From NCBI GenBank assembly GCA_902614355.1, contig CACMKP010000007.1, forward strand, positions 1-53,098: 53,098 bases of DNA, read 5' to 3'. The translations under genes and the position numbers were made by a program. Source of the stretch: an uncultured Pelagibacteraceae bacterium. Lineage in GTDB: Bacteria; Pseudomonadota; Alphaproteobacteria; Pelagibacterales; Pelagibacteraceae. Below, in pieces: positions 16,528 through 25,527 of this stretch (positions within the stretch are counted from its first letter, which is position 1; each line of letters opens with the position of its first letter). Below the pieces are notes generated by a model that worked only from the letters and a program-made list of their open reading frames with translations, searched no databases and was not told the origin of the DNA.

Positions 16528-18363
16528 GTGACTTCAATTTTAGGTATTTCTGCATTTTATCATGACAGTGCAGCCTGTTTATTAAAAGATGGCAAGATAA
16601 TTGCAGCAGCACAAGAGGAAAGATTTTCTAGAAAAAAACACGATCCAAGGTATCCACATCATGCTGTTGAATTTGTTCTAAATTATTCAAGAATGAAATT
16701 GAGTGAGATAGATCAAATAGTTTTTTTTGAGAAACCTTTTTTAAAATTTGAAAGATTATTAGAAACTTATGTTGCCTTTGCACCGAGAGGATTTGTTTCA
16801 TTTGCAAAAGCGATGCCCTTATGGATTAAAGAGAAACTTTTTCAGAAAAATCTTTTATTCAATAAGTTAAAAGAACATGATGAAAATTTTAAATCCGATA
16901 AAAATATATTTTTTTCAGACCATCATTTAAGTCATGCTGCAAGCGCCTTTTTCCCTTCACCTTTTGAAGAAGCAGTCGTATTAACCGCTGATGGTGTTGG
17001 TGAATGGGCAACAACCACTGTAGCAGTGGGAAAAAAAAATGATTTAGAGATAAAAAAGGAAATTCATTTTCCACATTCACTTGGCCTTTTATATTCTGCT
17101 TTTACTTACTACACAGGTTTTAAAGTAAATAGTGGAGAGTACAAACTTATGGGTTTAGCACCTTATGGAAGTCCAATTTATGAAGATAAGGTGAAAGAAT
17201 TAGTGGATATAAAAGATGATGGAACTTTCAGACTAGATCAAAAATATTTTAATTATGCAACTGGTCTTACTATGACTAACGAAAAGTTTCATGAATTATT
17301 TGGACAAAAACCTCGTGATCCAAAAAATGAAAAGATTACTCAATTTCATATGGATATTGCAGCCTCAATTCAGAAAGTTACAGAAGAAATAATGATCAAG
17401 TTAGCAAAAGCTATTCGTCAAGAATATAATATTAAAAATTTATGTTTAGCGGGTGGTGTAGCTTTAAATTGTGTTGCTAACGGAAAAATTCTTAAAGAAA
17501 AGATTTTTGATAATATTTGGATCCAACCCGCAGCTGGAGATGCTGGAGGATCTTTAGGTGCAGCTCTAGCTCTTTGGCATATTGAACAGAAAAAAGAGAG
17601 AGTTGTTAATTCAAATGATGACATGAAAGGTTCATATTTAGGAACTGAATTCAATCAAGAAGAAATTGAAAATGAATTAAAGTCAGCAGGGGCTAATTTT
17701 GAAAAATTACAATACGAAGATTTGATAAGTAAGACAGCAGAATTTTTATCAAATGAAAAAGCGATAGGTTGGTTTCAAGGAAGAATGGAGTTTGGACCAA
17801 GAGCTCTAGGCGCGAGATCAATTTTAGGTGATCCAAGATCAGATAAAATGCAAAAAAACCTTAATTTAAAAGTTAAATATCGAGAAAGTTTCAGACCTTT
17901 TGCTCCATCAATTTTAAAAGAAGATTTATCTGATTGGTTTAATATAAATGTAGATAGTCCTTATATGTTGTTAGTAGCTGACGTAAATTCAAATAAAAAA
18001 ATTGAAATGAAAGAAGAACAAAAGAAACTTTTTGGTATAGATAAATTAAATATCAAAAGATCTGAAATACCAGCAGTAACTCATGTTGATTACTCTGCGA
18101 GAATACAAACTGTTACAAAAGAGACTAATAAAACTTATTATGATTTAATCTCAAAATTTAAAGAAAAAACTGGTTGCCCAGTGATAGTTAATACATCATT
18201 TAATGTGAGAGGAGAGCCTATAGTTAATTCTCCAACAGATGCTTTTAATTGCTTCATGGGAACAGAGTTGGACTATTTAGTTATAGGAAATTGTATCTTA
18301 GAAAAATCAAAACAAGATCCAAATCTCAAAAAAGATTATACTAAGGAATTCGAATTAGATTGA
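16528..18363 (+). CDS. NodU/CmcH family carbamoyltransferase
   Basis: A 611-aa O-carbamoyltransferase that transfers a carbamoyl group from carbamoyl phosphate, through carbamoyl-AMP, to an unknown acceptor. The N-terminal Kae1/TsaD-like domain starts 'ILGISAFYHDSAACLL', with the metal-binding 'DHHLSHAASAFF' at residues 131-142 and 'SGEYKLMGLAPYG'. The C-terminal domain has 'GWFQGRMEFGPRALGARSIL' and 'VNTSFNVRGEPIV'. The start is a GTG at 16528. With SxtJ and DUF5989 it forms a cassette thought to modify a cell-surface or exported metabolite. No toxin or antibiotic genes are nearby. Confidence 0.92.
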   Translation: MTSILGISAFYHDSAACLLKDGKIIAAAQEERFSRKKHDPRYPHHAVEFVLNYSRMKLSEIDQIVFFEKPFLKFERLLETYVAFAPRGFVSFAKAMPLWIKEKLFQKNLLFNKLKEHDENFKSDKNIFFSDHHLSHAASAFFPSPFEEAVVLTADGVGEWATTTVAVGKKNDLEIKKEIHFPHSLGLLYSAFTYYTGFKVNSGEYKLMGLAPYGSPIYEDKVKELVDIKDDGTFRLDQKYFNYATGLTMTNEKFHELFGQKPRDPKNEKITQFHMDIAASIQKVTEEIMIKLAKAIRQEYNIKNLCLAGGVALNCVANGKILKEKIFDNIWIQPAAGDAGGSLGAALALWHIEQKKERVVNSNDDMKGSYLGTEFNQEEIENELKSAGANFEKLQYEDLISKTAEFLSNEKAIGWFQGRMEFGPRALGARSILGDPRSDKMQKNLNLKVKYRESFRPFAPSILKEDLSDWFNINVDSPYMLLVADVNSNKKIEMKEEQKKLFGIDKLNIKRSEIPAVTHVDYSARIQTVTKETNKTYYDLISKFKEKTGCPVIVNTSFNVRGEPIVNSPTDAFNCFMGTELDYLVIGNCILEKSKQDPNLKKDYTKEFELD

Positions 18364-18396
18364 TTATTAGGGGCGTTCTGTTGCCAGGTGCACACA

Positions 18397-18513
18397 TTAA
18401 TGCATATCTGGCCAATTTTTATCATTGAATCTATCAATCTCCTTTTTACTGAAAGGTCTAAATAATACCCAACCAATAACAATTACTAGAGATAAAAGGA
18501 TTAATGTTTGCAT
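18397..18513 (-). CDS. 38-residue membrane microprotein, 'LFRPxSK' paralog A
   Basis: A short minus-strand ORF: ATG at 18513, stop at 18397. Residues 3-18 form one membrane helix. A polar tail follows with LFRP at 17-20, SK at 22-23, E25, FN at 29-30 and KN at 32-33, then W34. The same residues at the same spacing occur in the 39-aa ORF at 37296-37415. This paralogy is the best evidence that both are genes. It lies just upstream of the M23 peptidase gene on the same strand order (downstream end of that unit). Function unknown; the N-in or N-out orientation cannot be told. Confidence 0.7.
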   Translation of the reverse strand: MQTLILLSLVIVIGWVLFRPFSKKEIDRFNDKNWPDMH

Positions 18514-18516
18514 AAT

Positions 18517-19320
18517 TTAATTTATTACAGACATGGGATCGAGTCTAGTCTGAAACCAATTAACTCTAAAATCTAAATGTGGACCTGTAGATCTTCCGGT
18601 TGATCCTACCGTTCCAATGATATCTCCTTGATTTATTTTATCACCTACTGAAACCATTACACTTTCAAGATGAGAATATATTGTTGAAATACCATGTCCA
18701 TGATCCATAATTATTGTCCCGCCAGTATAATAAAGATCGTCCTCTGCCATTGTTACTGTCCCAGAGCCTGATGATTTAATCATAGTTCCTTTTTTAGCTG
18801 CAATATCAATTCCATAGTGTGGCCACTTAGGTTTACCATTTAAAATTCTTTGACTTCCGTAAACTCCACTAATTATTCCTTTAACTGGCATTATGAATTG
18901 ATTTTTAAAAAAAGGTAGGTCGGAATTAATTGCTCTTGCTTTTCCTATCTTATTGTTTTCTTCTTTAATTCTTTTGTAAACCGACTCTGGTGGGGTGACC
19001 TTGCTTTCCTCTAGTCCATCTATTCTTTGGATATTATATTTTCTTTTTAAAACTTTCTTTACTATTTTCTCTTTTTTACCATCTTGAATTTTTGTTATGG
19101 TTAGGTCAAATTTTCTATCTCTATCAATTCCAAAAGCAAAAAAACCATCTTTTGATACTTTAACTTCTTTTTTATCAACCATAATTTTTGCTGAAGGGTT
19201 AGTAATACCAACAATAAAATGACCCTGTAAAAATTTTCCTTTGAATTCAATAGCGTATGAGTGAGTAGGAATGAGAAAGATTATGAAAAGAAATAATCTA
19301 AATATTATTTTGCTGTCCAT
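18517..19320 (-). CDS. M23 family metallopeptidase (LytM-type cell-wall hydrolase or regulator)
   Basis: A 267-aa exported protein with an N-terminal signal peptide (cleavage near 'THSYA', residue 23), a middle domain (25-100) and a C-terminal M23 peptidase domain. Zn-site residues H168 and D172 are in 'HYGIDIAAKKG', H217 in 'TIYSHLE', and H248 in 'TGPHLDFRV'. The second His of the usual HxH motif is Asp250 here; I recall similar 'HLDWR' forms in alphaproteobacterial relatives, so it may be active with an altered zinc ligand. Likely targets are peptidoglycan cross-links in the periplasm. The start overlaps the SDR end by 16 nt. Confidence 0.88.
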   Translation of the reverse strand: MDSKIIFRLFLFIIFLIPTHSYAIEFKGKFLQGHFIVGITNPSAKIMVDKKEVKVSKDGFFAFGIDRDRKFDLTITKIQDGKKEKIVKKVLKRKYNIQRIDGLEESKVTPPESVYKRIKEENNKIGKARAINSDLPFFKNQFIMPVKGIISGVYGSQRILNGKPKWPHYGIDIAAKKGTMIKSSGSGTVTMAEDDLYYTGGTIIMDHGHGISTIYSHLESVMVSVGDKINQGDIIGTVGSTGRSTGPHLDFRVNWFQTRLDPMSVIN

Positions 19321-20072
19321 CCACCATCAACCAATAATGAAGTCCCTGTAATCATTGAAGCTGCATCAGAAGCTAGAAATACTACAGCTGAAGCTACTTC
19401 AGATAATTCTGCAAATCTTCCTAAGGGAATATTACTTAGCATATCTCTTTTAAATTTTTTATCTTTCAAAAACTTTTTAGTCATAGGAGTTACAACAAAG
19501 GTTGGGCAAACAGTATTAACTCTAATGTTATATTTTGCTAAATCTATAGACATTCCTTTCGTCAAACCCTCTAAACCAAATTTATTCATATTATAGACAC
19601 TTCTTATAGGTCCACCTACATGCCCCATTTGCGATGACATGTTTACGATTGATCCACCTAATTTTTTTCTATTTTTTGATTTTATCATTTTTAACGCACA
19701 AAGATGAGCCAAATTAAAACTCGCTATTGTATTAATCTTAACCATATACTCCATATCTTCCTTTTTAACTTTGGTAAAATGGGCTGGTCTATTATTTCCT
19801 GCGTTATTAATTAAAATATCTATCCTTGGCTGTTTATTGATAATTTTTTTAACTTCATCGTAATTTGTAATATCACAAACATAAGATTTACATTTTGATT
19901 TAAATTTTTTTATTTTCTTAGAAACTTCATTTAAATCTTTATTAGTTCTACTTATAATGATTAAATTTGCTCCAGCTTCAGCTAAAGCGATTGCACAAGC
20001 TCTCCCAATTCCTTTGCCTGCACCAGTTACGACTGCAGTTTTGTTTTTAAAATTATAATTTTTTAGGAACAT
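19305..20072 (-). CDS. SDR family oxidoreductase
   Basis: A 255-aa classical short-chain dehydrogenase. The cofactor motif 'VTGAGKGIGRA' sits near residue 16, 'NNAG' near 88-91, the catalytic Ser in 'NMSSQMG' and the YxxxK pair in 'YNMNK'. The end 'TGTSLLVDGGWTAK' is typical. NAD(P)-dependent oxidation or reduction of a hydroxyl or carbonyl group is expected; substrate unknown. It is transcribed with the TerC-like and GMC oxidoreductase genes (1-nt overlap with the former), suggesting a shared oxidative pathway. Confidence 0.9.
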   Translation of the reverse strand: MFLKNYNFKNKTAVVTGAGKGIGRACAIALAEAGANLIIISRTNKDLNEVSKKIKKFKSKCKSYVCDITNYDEVKKIINKQPRIDILINNAGNNRPAHFTKVKKEDMEYMVKINTIASFNLAHLCALKMIKSKNRKKLGGSIVNMSSQMGHVGGPIRSVYNMNKFGLEGLTKGMSIDLAKYNIRVNTVCPTFVVTPMTKKFLKDKKFKRDMLSNIPLGRFAELSEVASAVVFLASDAASMITGTSLLVDGGWTAK

Positions 20073-20665
20073 TATAAAAATAATATTTTAATATCAGTGT
20101 AAATCAACTCAATAGCAACAATAAGTATCGCTATCAGGCCAGCCCAAGCTATCCATTTATACTTTTTTATCCAATTGGATATTAATGTTGCGGCTGTTGC
20201 CATTAAGACAATGGATAAAACTAGTCCAAAAACTAATAGATAATAATGATCTCCAGCTGCTCCAGCAACCCCCAAAACATTATCTAAACTCATGGTAAAA
20301 TCAGCTAATAAAATTGTCCAAATTGCTTTTAAGAAACTCGAATTATCTACTTTAATGTCACTATCATGATTTGAACCTTTCACCACATCCACGTAAAGTT
20401 TATAAACAATATAAAGTAAAAGTAACCCACCAATTAATCTTAAACCTGTTATCTGCAACAAATAAGCTGTCAATAATGTTAAGATTATTCTTAGAACAAC
20501 TGCGCCACCAATACCCCAAAAAATAATTTTCTTTCTTTGCTCTAATGGAAATTTTGAGGCAACCATTCCGATAATAATTGCATTATCTCCTGCAAGCACA
20601 AGATCTATTAAGATTATTTGTGTTAAGATAGTAATTTGTTCTGGCGTAACAAAATCAGCGAACAT
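20072..20665 (-). CDS. TerC/YjbE family integral membrane protein
   Basis: A 197-aa protein with about seven hydrophobic helices. Conserved intramembrane acidic motifs of the TerC superfamily are present: 'LVLAGDNAIIIGM' and 'LLADFTMSLDNVLGVAGAAG'. YjbE-type members are linked to Mn2+ handling, with metals bound by such Asp/Asn motifs, but the substrate here is inference. A polar loop lies near residues 95-107. It overlaps its neighbours by 1 nt at both ends, so it is translationally coupled within the minus-strand unit. Confidence 0.88.
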   Translation of the reverse strand: MFADFVTPEQITILTQIILIDLVLAGDNAIIIGMVASKFPLEQRKKIIFWGIGGAVVLRIILTLLTAYLLQITGLRLIGGLLLLYIVYKLYVDVVKGSNHDSDIKVDNSSFLKAIWTILLADFTMSLDNVLGVAGAAGDHYYLLVFGLVLSIVLMATAATLISNWIKKYKWIAWAGLIAILIVAIELIYTDIKILFL

Positions 20666-22260
20666 TAGCTCCTAAGTATCATATCAGCACCTTTTTCTGC
20701 AATCATTATTGTCGGTGCATTGGTGTTACCAGAAGTTATATTGGGCATTATAGATGCATCAATAACTCTTAAATTATTTAAACCTTTAACTTTAAGCGTT
20801 TCATCAACTACCGCCATATCATCTTGTCCCATTTTGCATGTACCAACAGGATGAAAAATAGTTTGAGCATAATCTGCACCAGCTTTTACCAGCTCTTCAT
20901 CATCATTAATATTTATTCCTGGTCTATATTCTTCAGGGTTATATTTTTTAAAAGTTTCAGACTCCATTACAATTTTCCTTGTAAGTTTTAATCCCTTTGC
21001 AGCAATCATTCGATCATGTTCTGTTGATAAATAATTAAGTTTTACCTTCGCATAAATTCTAGAATCTTTATTGGTAATATTCACGTGACCTCTACTAGTC
21101 GGTCTAATGTTTGATACAGTTGGAGTAAACGCATGGAAATCATGATTCTTTGTTGCACCTAAAGTATCCATACTCATTGGTTGTACATGCCACTGAAGAT
21201 CTGGTAATTCTAAAGAGGGATCACTTTTAGCAAACATACACATTTGACTAGCACCCATTGTCATTGGTCCACTTCTATTGAAAACATATTCAAGCCCAAT
21301 CATTAATTTACCGAACAAACTATTAATTTTTTTATTTAACGATTTGAGCCCGTGAATTTTATAAATTGGTCTAAACATTAGGTGATCCTGGAGATTTTCT
21401 CCCACTCCTTTTAAATCATGGACCATTTCTATACCTAAATTTTTTAGCTTATTAGAATTACCTATTCCGGATGTTTGTAAAATTTGTGGAGAACCAATGG
21501 ATCCAGAAGACAGGATAACCTCTTTATTTACTATAACTTTTTTAAGCTCGTTCTCTTGCCAATATTCAACACTTTTTGGTGTTTTATTTTCAAAATTAAT
21601 TTTTTTTACATGAGCCTTGGTAATGATTTTTAAATTTGTTCTATGTTTTATCGGATTTAGATATCCAACTGCAGTACTACATCTAAAACCATCTTTTTCA
21701 GTAACTTGGAAATATCCACAACCATGATTATTACCAGTATTAAAATCTTTAGTTTTAGGTATGCCAAATTCTTCTGCAGCATTTTGAAACTCATTTAGTA
21801 ATGGCAATTGTATTCTTTGATCAGATACAGATAAAGGGCCACCAACTCCATGAAAATCATCTTTTCCACGCTCTTGATTTTCTGCTTTAATAAAATATGG
21901 AAGAACATCGTCCCAACCCCAACCAGTGTTACCTAATTGACGCCAAATATCATAATCTCTACTTTGGCCCCTAATATATAACAAACCATTAATCGCTGAA
22001 CTTCCACCCAAAGTTTTTCCTCTTGGATACCGAATAGAGCGATTATTCATTGTTTCGTCTGGTTCAGTTTTGTAACACCAATCAACAGAAGGGTTGTGCA
22101 TAGTTTTAAAGTATCCAACGGGAATGTGTATCCAGGGATAATTATCTTTTCCTCCTGCTTCAATTAATAAGACTTTATTTTGTGAATTTTCAGAAAGTCT
22201 ATTTGCAAGGACACATCCAGCAGATCCGGCACCAACAATTATAAAATCAAAATTTTCCAT
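20665..22260 (-). CDS. GMC family FAD-dependent oxidoreductase (choline dehydrogenase-like)
   Basis: A 531-aa glucose-methanol-choline oxidoreductase that oxidises an alcohol to an aldehyde. The FAD-binding start 'DFIIVGAGSAGCVLANRLSE', GMC signature 1 region 'PRGKTLGGSSAINGLLYIRG', the 'SSGSIGSPQILQTSGIG' signature 2 and the catalytic His region 'FHPVGTCKMG' are all present. The end 'TSGNTNAPTIMIAEKGADM' is also typical. Choline is a possible substrate, since BetA-like enzymes look like this, but no betaine aldehyde dehydrogenase gene is near. It is divergent from the TRAP transporter dctP with a 133-bp gap. Confidence 0.9.
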   Translation of the reverse strand: MENFDFIIVGAGSAGCVLANRLSENSQNKVLLIEAGGKDNYPWIHIPVGYFKTMHNPSVDWCYKTEPDETMNNRSIRYPRGKTLGGSSAINGLLYIRGQSRDYDIWRQLGNTGWGWDDVLPYFIKAENQERGKDDFHGVGGPLSVSDQRIQLPLLNEFQNAAEEFGIPKTKDFNTGNNHGCGYFQVTEKDGFRCSTAVGYLNPIKHRTNLKIITKAHVKKINFENKTPKSVEYWQENELKKVIVNKEVILSSGSIGSPQILQTSGIGNSNKLKNLGIEMVHDLKGVGENLQDHLMFRPIYKIHGLKSLNKKINSLFGKLMIGLEYVFNRSGPMTMGASQMCMFAKSDPSLELPDLQWHVQPMSMDTLGATKNHDFHAFTPTVSNIRPTSRGHVNITNKDSRIYAKVKLNYLSTEHDRMIAAKGLKLTRKIVMESETFKKYNPEEYRPGININDDEELVKAGADYAQTIFHPVGTCKMGQDDMAVVDETLKVKGLNNLRVIDASIMPNITSGNTNAPTIMIAEKGADMILRS

Positions 22261-22393
22261 TTCTAGTTGAATTAATTTTTTACTTAATTTAATTAATCAT
22301 CTTTACACTCATATCAAACGATTGTCACTTGTATCAGGTTTGTTTTTCTGATTGAATTGATTACGTTAAATTTAACTAACAAGAGGAAATATA

Positions 22394-23488
22394 ATGAAAA
22401 AAATCATTTCAATGTTATTTGCATCTGTTTTAGTACTTGGATTTGTATCTAATGCTAACGCTGCAAAAACACTAAAATGTCAGACAGTTCTTAACACTAA
22501 AGCTGATGAAGTGAAAATGTTAAAGGACTTTACTGATACAGTAACTGAATTAACAGCTGGTTCGTTAAAATTCGAAATTTTACCTGCGGGCGCTGTTGTT
22601 GGAGTTAAGGAAACTCTTGATGCTGTTGATAAAGGACTGATTGATTGTGGTTTCGCATGGACTCACTATTGGTCAGGAGATCATCCTGCTGCTATGTTAT
22701 TTGGTTCGCCAGTAGCTGGTGGTGGAGTTGGTATCGACAATATCGCATTCCTATCATGGTTCCAATACGGTGGTGGTAAAGAATTATACGACCAACTTTG
22801 GAAAGAAATGGGAAGAGACATAAAAGGATTTATGATTCAACCAGTTGGTCCAGAAGCTTTAGGTTGGTTTCCAAAACCAATTAAAGATATGGCTGACTTT
22901 AGAAAATATAAGTTCAGAACTCCTCCAGGAATTCCAGGACAAACATATAAAGACATTGGTATAGCTTCTGTTGCAATGGGTGGTGGAGATATTTTACCAG
23001 CTCTTGAAGCAGGAACAATCGATGCTGCTGAATGGTGTTGTCCAAAACCAGACTTAACATTTGGTTTCCAAAAAGTATTAAAGCATTATTATTTACAAGG
23101 TTTACACCAAGTAGTGGTAAATGCTGACTTTTATATTACTGGAAAAACTTATAATGCTATGAGCGCTCATGAGAAGAAGTCTCTTGAAGTTGCTGCTAAT
23201 GCTTCATTAGCAAAATCTTTAAGTTACAGAATCTATGAGAATGGTAAAGCTCTTAGAGAGTTAACTACTAAACATGGAGTAATCTTAGAGGACACTCCTT
23301 CTGATTATTTCACAGAATATATGGCTGCTGCAAAAGCATCTTTGAACAAGAATGCTAAAGATAACAAATTCTTTAATGAAGTTTATACTTCAATGAAGAA
23401 TTTTGCTGATGTAGCTGTTCCTTTCTGGAGTGGTGCTCAAATGTCAAATGCGAAGCTAGGAATGGCTCACGCAGCAACATTAAAGTAA
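22394..23488 (+). CDS. dctP: TRAP transporter substrate-binding protein DctP
   Basis: A 364-aa periplasmic solute-binding protein of the DctP family with a clear Sec signal peptide (cleavage after 'NANA', about residue 23). Family features are 'LPAGAVVGVKETLDAVDKG', 'PVGPEALGWFPKPI', the conserved Arg segment 'RKYKFRTPPG', and 'EAGTIDAAEWCCP'. The sequence resembles the TakP-like (2-oxo acid or organic acid) branch, but the ligand is unknown. A strong Shine-Dalgarno AGAGGA lies 6 nt before the ATG. A strong terminator follows, so much more of this protein than of the permease is expected. Confidence 0.94.
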   Translation: MKKIISMLFASVLVLGFVSNANAAKTLKCQTVLNTKADEVKMLKDFTDTVTELTAGSLKFEILPAGAVVGVKETLDAVDKGLIDCGFAWTHYWSGDHPAAMLFGSPVAGGGVGIDNIAFLSWFQYGGGKELYDQLWKEMGRDIKGFMIQPVGPEALGWFPKPIKDMADFRKYKFRTPPGIPGQTYKDIGIASVAMGGGDILPALEAGTIDAAEWCCPKPDLTFGFQKVLKHYYLQGLHQVVVNADFYITGKTYNAMSAHEKKSLEVAANASLAKSLSYRIYENGKALRELTTKHGVILEDTPSDYFTEYMAAAKASLNKNAKDNKFFNEVYTSMKNFADVAVPFWSGAQMSNAKLGMAHAATLK

Positions 23489-23510
23489 TCAGTAATTAAT
23501 CTTAATTTAA

Positions 23511-23546
23511 TTAGAGCGGACTTTTATGTCCGCTCTAGTTTTTTTT
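23511..23546 (+). terminator. Strong rho-independent terminator between dctP and dctQ
   Basis: A perfect 9-bp G+C-rich stem AGAGCGGAC (23513-23521) / GTCCGCTCT (23528-23536) with loop TTTTAT, extended by a T:A pair, is followed by eight Ts (23539-23546). This is the most convincing intrinsic terminator in the window. Placed inside the TRAP operon, it should end or stabilise most dctP messages and lower dctQM expression. Confidence 0.9.
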
Positions 23547-23556
23547 ATTCAAACTT

Positions 23557-24171
23557 ATGGCAGACGAACCAGGTAAACTAGATATATCAGATGAAATGAT
23601 TGCCGAAAGGCGAGGTGGTTCGGGAAAAATGCCTGATGACATGCCATTATGGATGGCAAAATCCATTACAAGAATTGATAAATTTAGTAAGTGGATAGGC
23701 AATATTGTTTGCTGGATATTAATGCCACTAATTTTTGCAATGACTTATGAAGTTCTTGCAAGAAAATTATTTTTAGCACCAACTATTTGGGCTTATGACA
23801 TAAGTCGTTTTTTATATGGAGCACTTTTTATGTTGGGTGCCGGTTACGCTCTTTCAAGAGGAGTTCATATAAGAGCAGATTTTTTATATAGAAATTTTAA
23901 AACCAAAAACCAAGGTCTAATAGATTTTTGGTTATATTTATTATTTTATTTTCCAGGCCTAATTGTCTTTCTTTATATGACAGTTGGATTTGTTGGAGAG
24001 TCAATCCAAAGAGGAGAACGAGGCATGGATACTACATGGATGCCTTATATGTGGCCAATCAAAACTTGTTTACTCATTGGTATAATTTTTTTACTAATTC
24101 AAGGAGTTTCTGAGTTACTCAAAAGTTATTGGGCAGCTAAAAAAGGTGAGTGGCCTGGAGAAACTAAATGA
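23557..24171 (+). CDS. dctQ: TRAP transporter small permease DctQ
   Basis: A 204-aa membrane subunit with four hydrophobic helices (near residues 46-66, 82-102, 124-146 and 164-186), preceded by a long hydrophilic start rich in Asp and Gly. The 'YEVLARKLFLAPTIWAYDISRFLYG' region is typical of DctQ. It supports the large permease in Na+-driven uptake. The gene begins 10 nt after the terminator T-run, and its stop overlaps the dctM start by 4 nt. Confidence 0.93.
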   Translation: MADEPGKLDISDEMIAERRGGSGKMPDDMPLWMAKSITRIDKFSKWIGNIVCWILMPLIFAMTYEVLARKLFLAPTIWAYDISRFLYGALFMLGAGYALSRGVHIRADFLYRNFKTKNQGLIDFWLYLLFYFPGLIVFLYMTVGFVGESIQRGERGMDTTWMPYMWPIKTCLLIGIIFLLIQGVSELLKSYWAAKKGEWPGETK

Positions 24172-25502
24172 TTGCTGAGTTTATAGATCCAGCAATCTTA
24201 GGTTTTATTCTTGTTGGAGTAATGTTATTTGCAATATTTGTTGGTTTCCCTATTTCATTTACACTAATTTTTTTAGGTTTTGTTTTTGGTTATTTGGGAT
24301 TTGGAAAGTTAGTTTTTTATTTAATGACTCTCCAATTCTCTATGGTTATGACCGAACAAACACTCGCCGCTGTCCCACTCTTTGTCTTTATGGGAATTAT
24401 GATGGAACAAGCTGGCTTAATGGAAAGATTATTTTCAGCATTCCAAATGATGTTAGCAAAAGTTAAAGGATCTTTATATTATGCTGTTTTATTTGTCTCT
24501 GTAATTTTTGCAGCTGCAACGGGGATTGTTGGAGCATCAGTGACAATTCTTGGAATTATGGCTGCAAAATCCATGAACAGATCTGGTTATGATGTGAGGC
24601 TTGCAGCTGGTACTATCACAGCGGGAGGAACCTTAGGAATATTAATCCCACCAAGTATTATGTTAGTTGTAATGGGTCCTATAATGGAAATTCCAGTAAT
24701 AGATTTATTTGCCGCTGCGATTTTACCAGGAATTCTTCTTGCAAGTTTATACGCAGGTTACACAACAATTAGATGTATGATTAATCCTAAATTAGGACCA
24801 GTCATTCCTGATGATATGAGAGCTGCGAGCATGAAAGATGTTTGGATTGAATTTTTTTTAGGTTTAGTACCACCCGCGGCTTTGGTATTTGCAGCATTAG
24901 GAAGTATTTTATTTGGTTTTGCAACTCCAACCGAAGCTGCAGGATGTGGGGCTATGGGAGCTTTACTTCTTTCATTAGCTTATAAAAAATTGACTCTTCC
25001 AAAATTACAAGAAGCATTAGTCAAAACATTAGAGATAACTGCATTGATTATGGTTTTAGTTGCAGCTTCAAATTTTTTTGGTGCTGTTTTTGCAAGATTA
25101 GGAACGCCGACTTTATTAACTGAGTTTTTGTTAGGTCTTGAAATGAATAAGTATCTCATTTTAGCAATGGTTATGGTAATGATTTTTTTATTAGGATGGC
25201 CTTTAGAATGGGTACCTATAGTAATGATTATTGTTCCAATTATATTGCCATTGATTGAAGCATTAGGATTTAATTTAACTTGGTTTGCAATATTAGTAGC
25301 TGTGAATTTACAAACCGCCTGGTTATCACCACCTGTTGCGCTTTCAGCTTATTTTTTAAAAGGCGTTGTACCTGAGTGGGATTTGAAAGATATTTATTAT
25401 GGTATGATGCAGTTTATGGTGCTGCAAGTATTTGGTTTAATTTTAATTATTATATTTCCAAAAATTGCATTATGGTTACCAACTCTCTTATATGGACAGT
25501 AG
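24168..25502 (+). CDS. dctM: TRAP transporter large permease DctM
   Basis: A 444-aa inner-membrane subunit with about 11-13 helices that carries the transport pathway. Family motifs include 'VPLFVFMGIMMEQAG', 'ATGIVGASVTILGIMA', 'GGTLGILIPPSIMLVV' and 'FATPTEAAGCGAMGALLL'. With dctP and dctQ it makes a complete TRAP system. The upstream divergent GMC oxidoreductase and the downstream NCS1 permease and SDR suggest uptake and oxidation of an organic compound, unknown here. Confidence 0.94.
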   Translation: MIAEFIDPAILGFILVGVMLFAIFVGFPISFTLIFLGFVFGYLGFGKLVFYLMTLQFSMVMTEQTLAAVPLFVFMGIMMEQAGLMERLFSAFQMMLAKVKGSLYYAVLFVSVIFAAATGIVGASVTILGIMAAKSMNRSGYDVRLAAGTITAGGTLGILIPPSIMLVVMGPIMEIPVIDLFAAAILPGILLASLYAGYTTIRCMINPKLGPVIPDDMRAASMKDVWIEFFLGLVPPAALVFAALGSILFGFATPTEAAGCGAMGALLLSLAYKKLTLPKLQEALVKTLEITALIMVLVAASNFFGAVFARLGTPTLLTEFLLGLEMNKYLILAMVMVMIFLLGWPLEWVPIVMIIVPIILPLIEALGFNLTWFAILVAVNLQTAWLSPPVALSAYFLKGVVPEWDLKDIYYGMMQFMVLQVFGLILIIIFPKIALWLPTLLYGQ

Positions 25503-25527
25503 ATTGTTAAAGTTCTATATTGTCTGA

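Noticed and set aside
22261..22393. Possible riboswitch in the GMC/dctP gap
   Set aside because: I looked for glycine- or SAM-type conserved cores, which are known in SAR11, and found none; only a good Shine-Dalgarno before dctP is visible.
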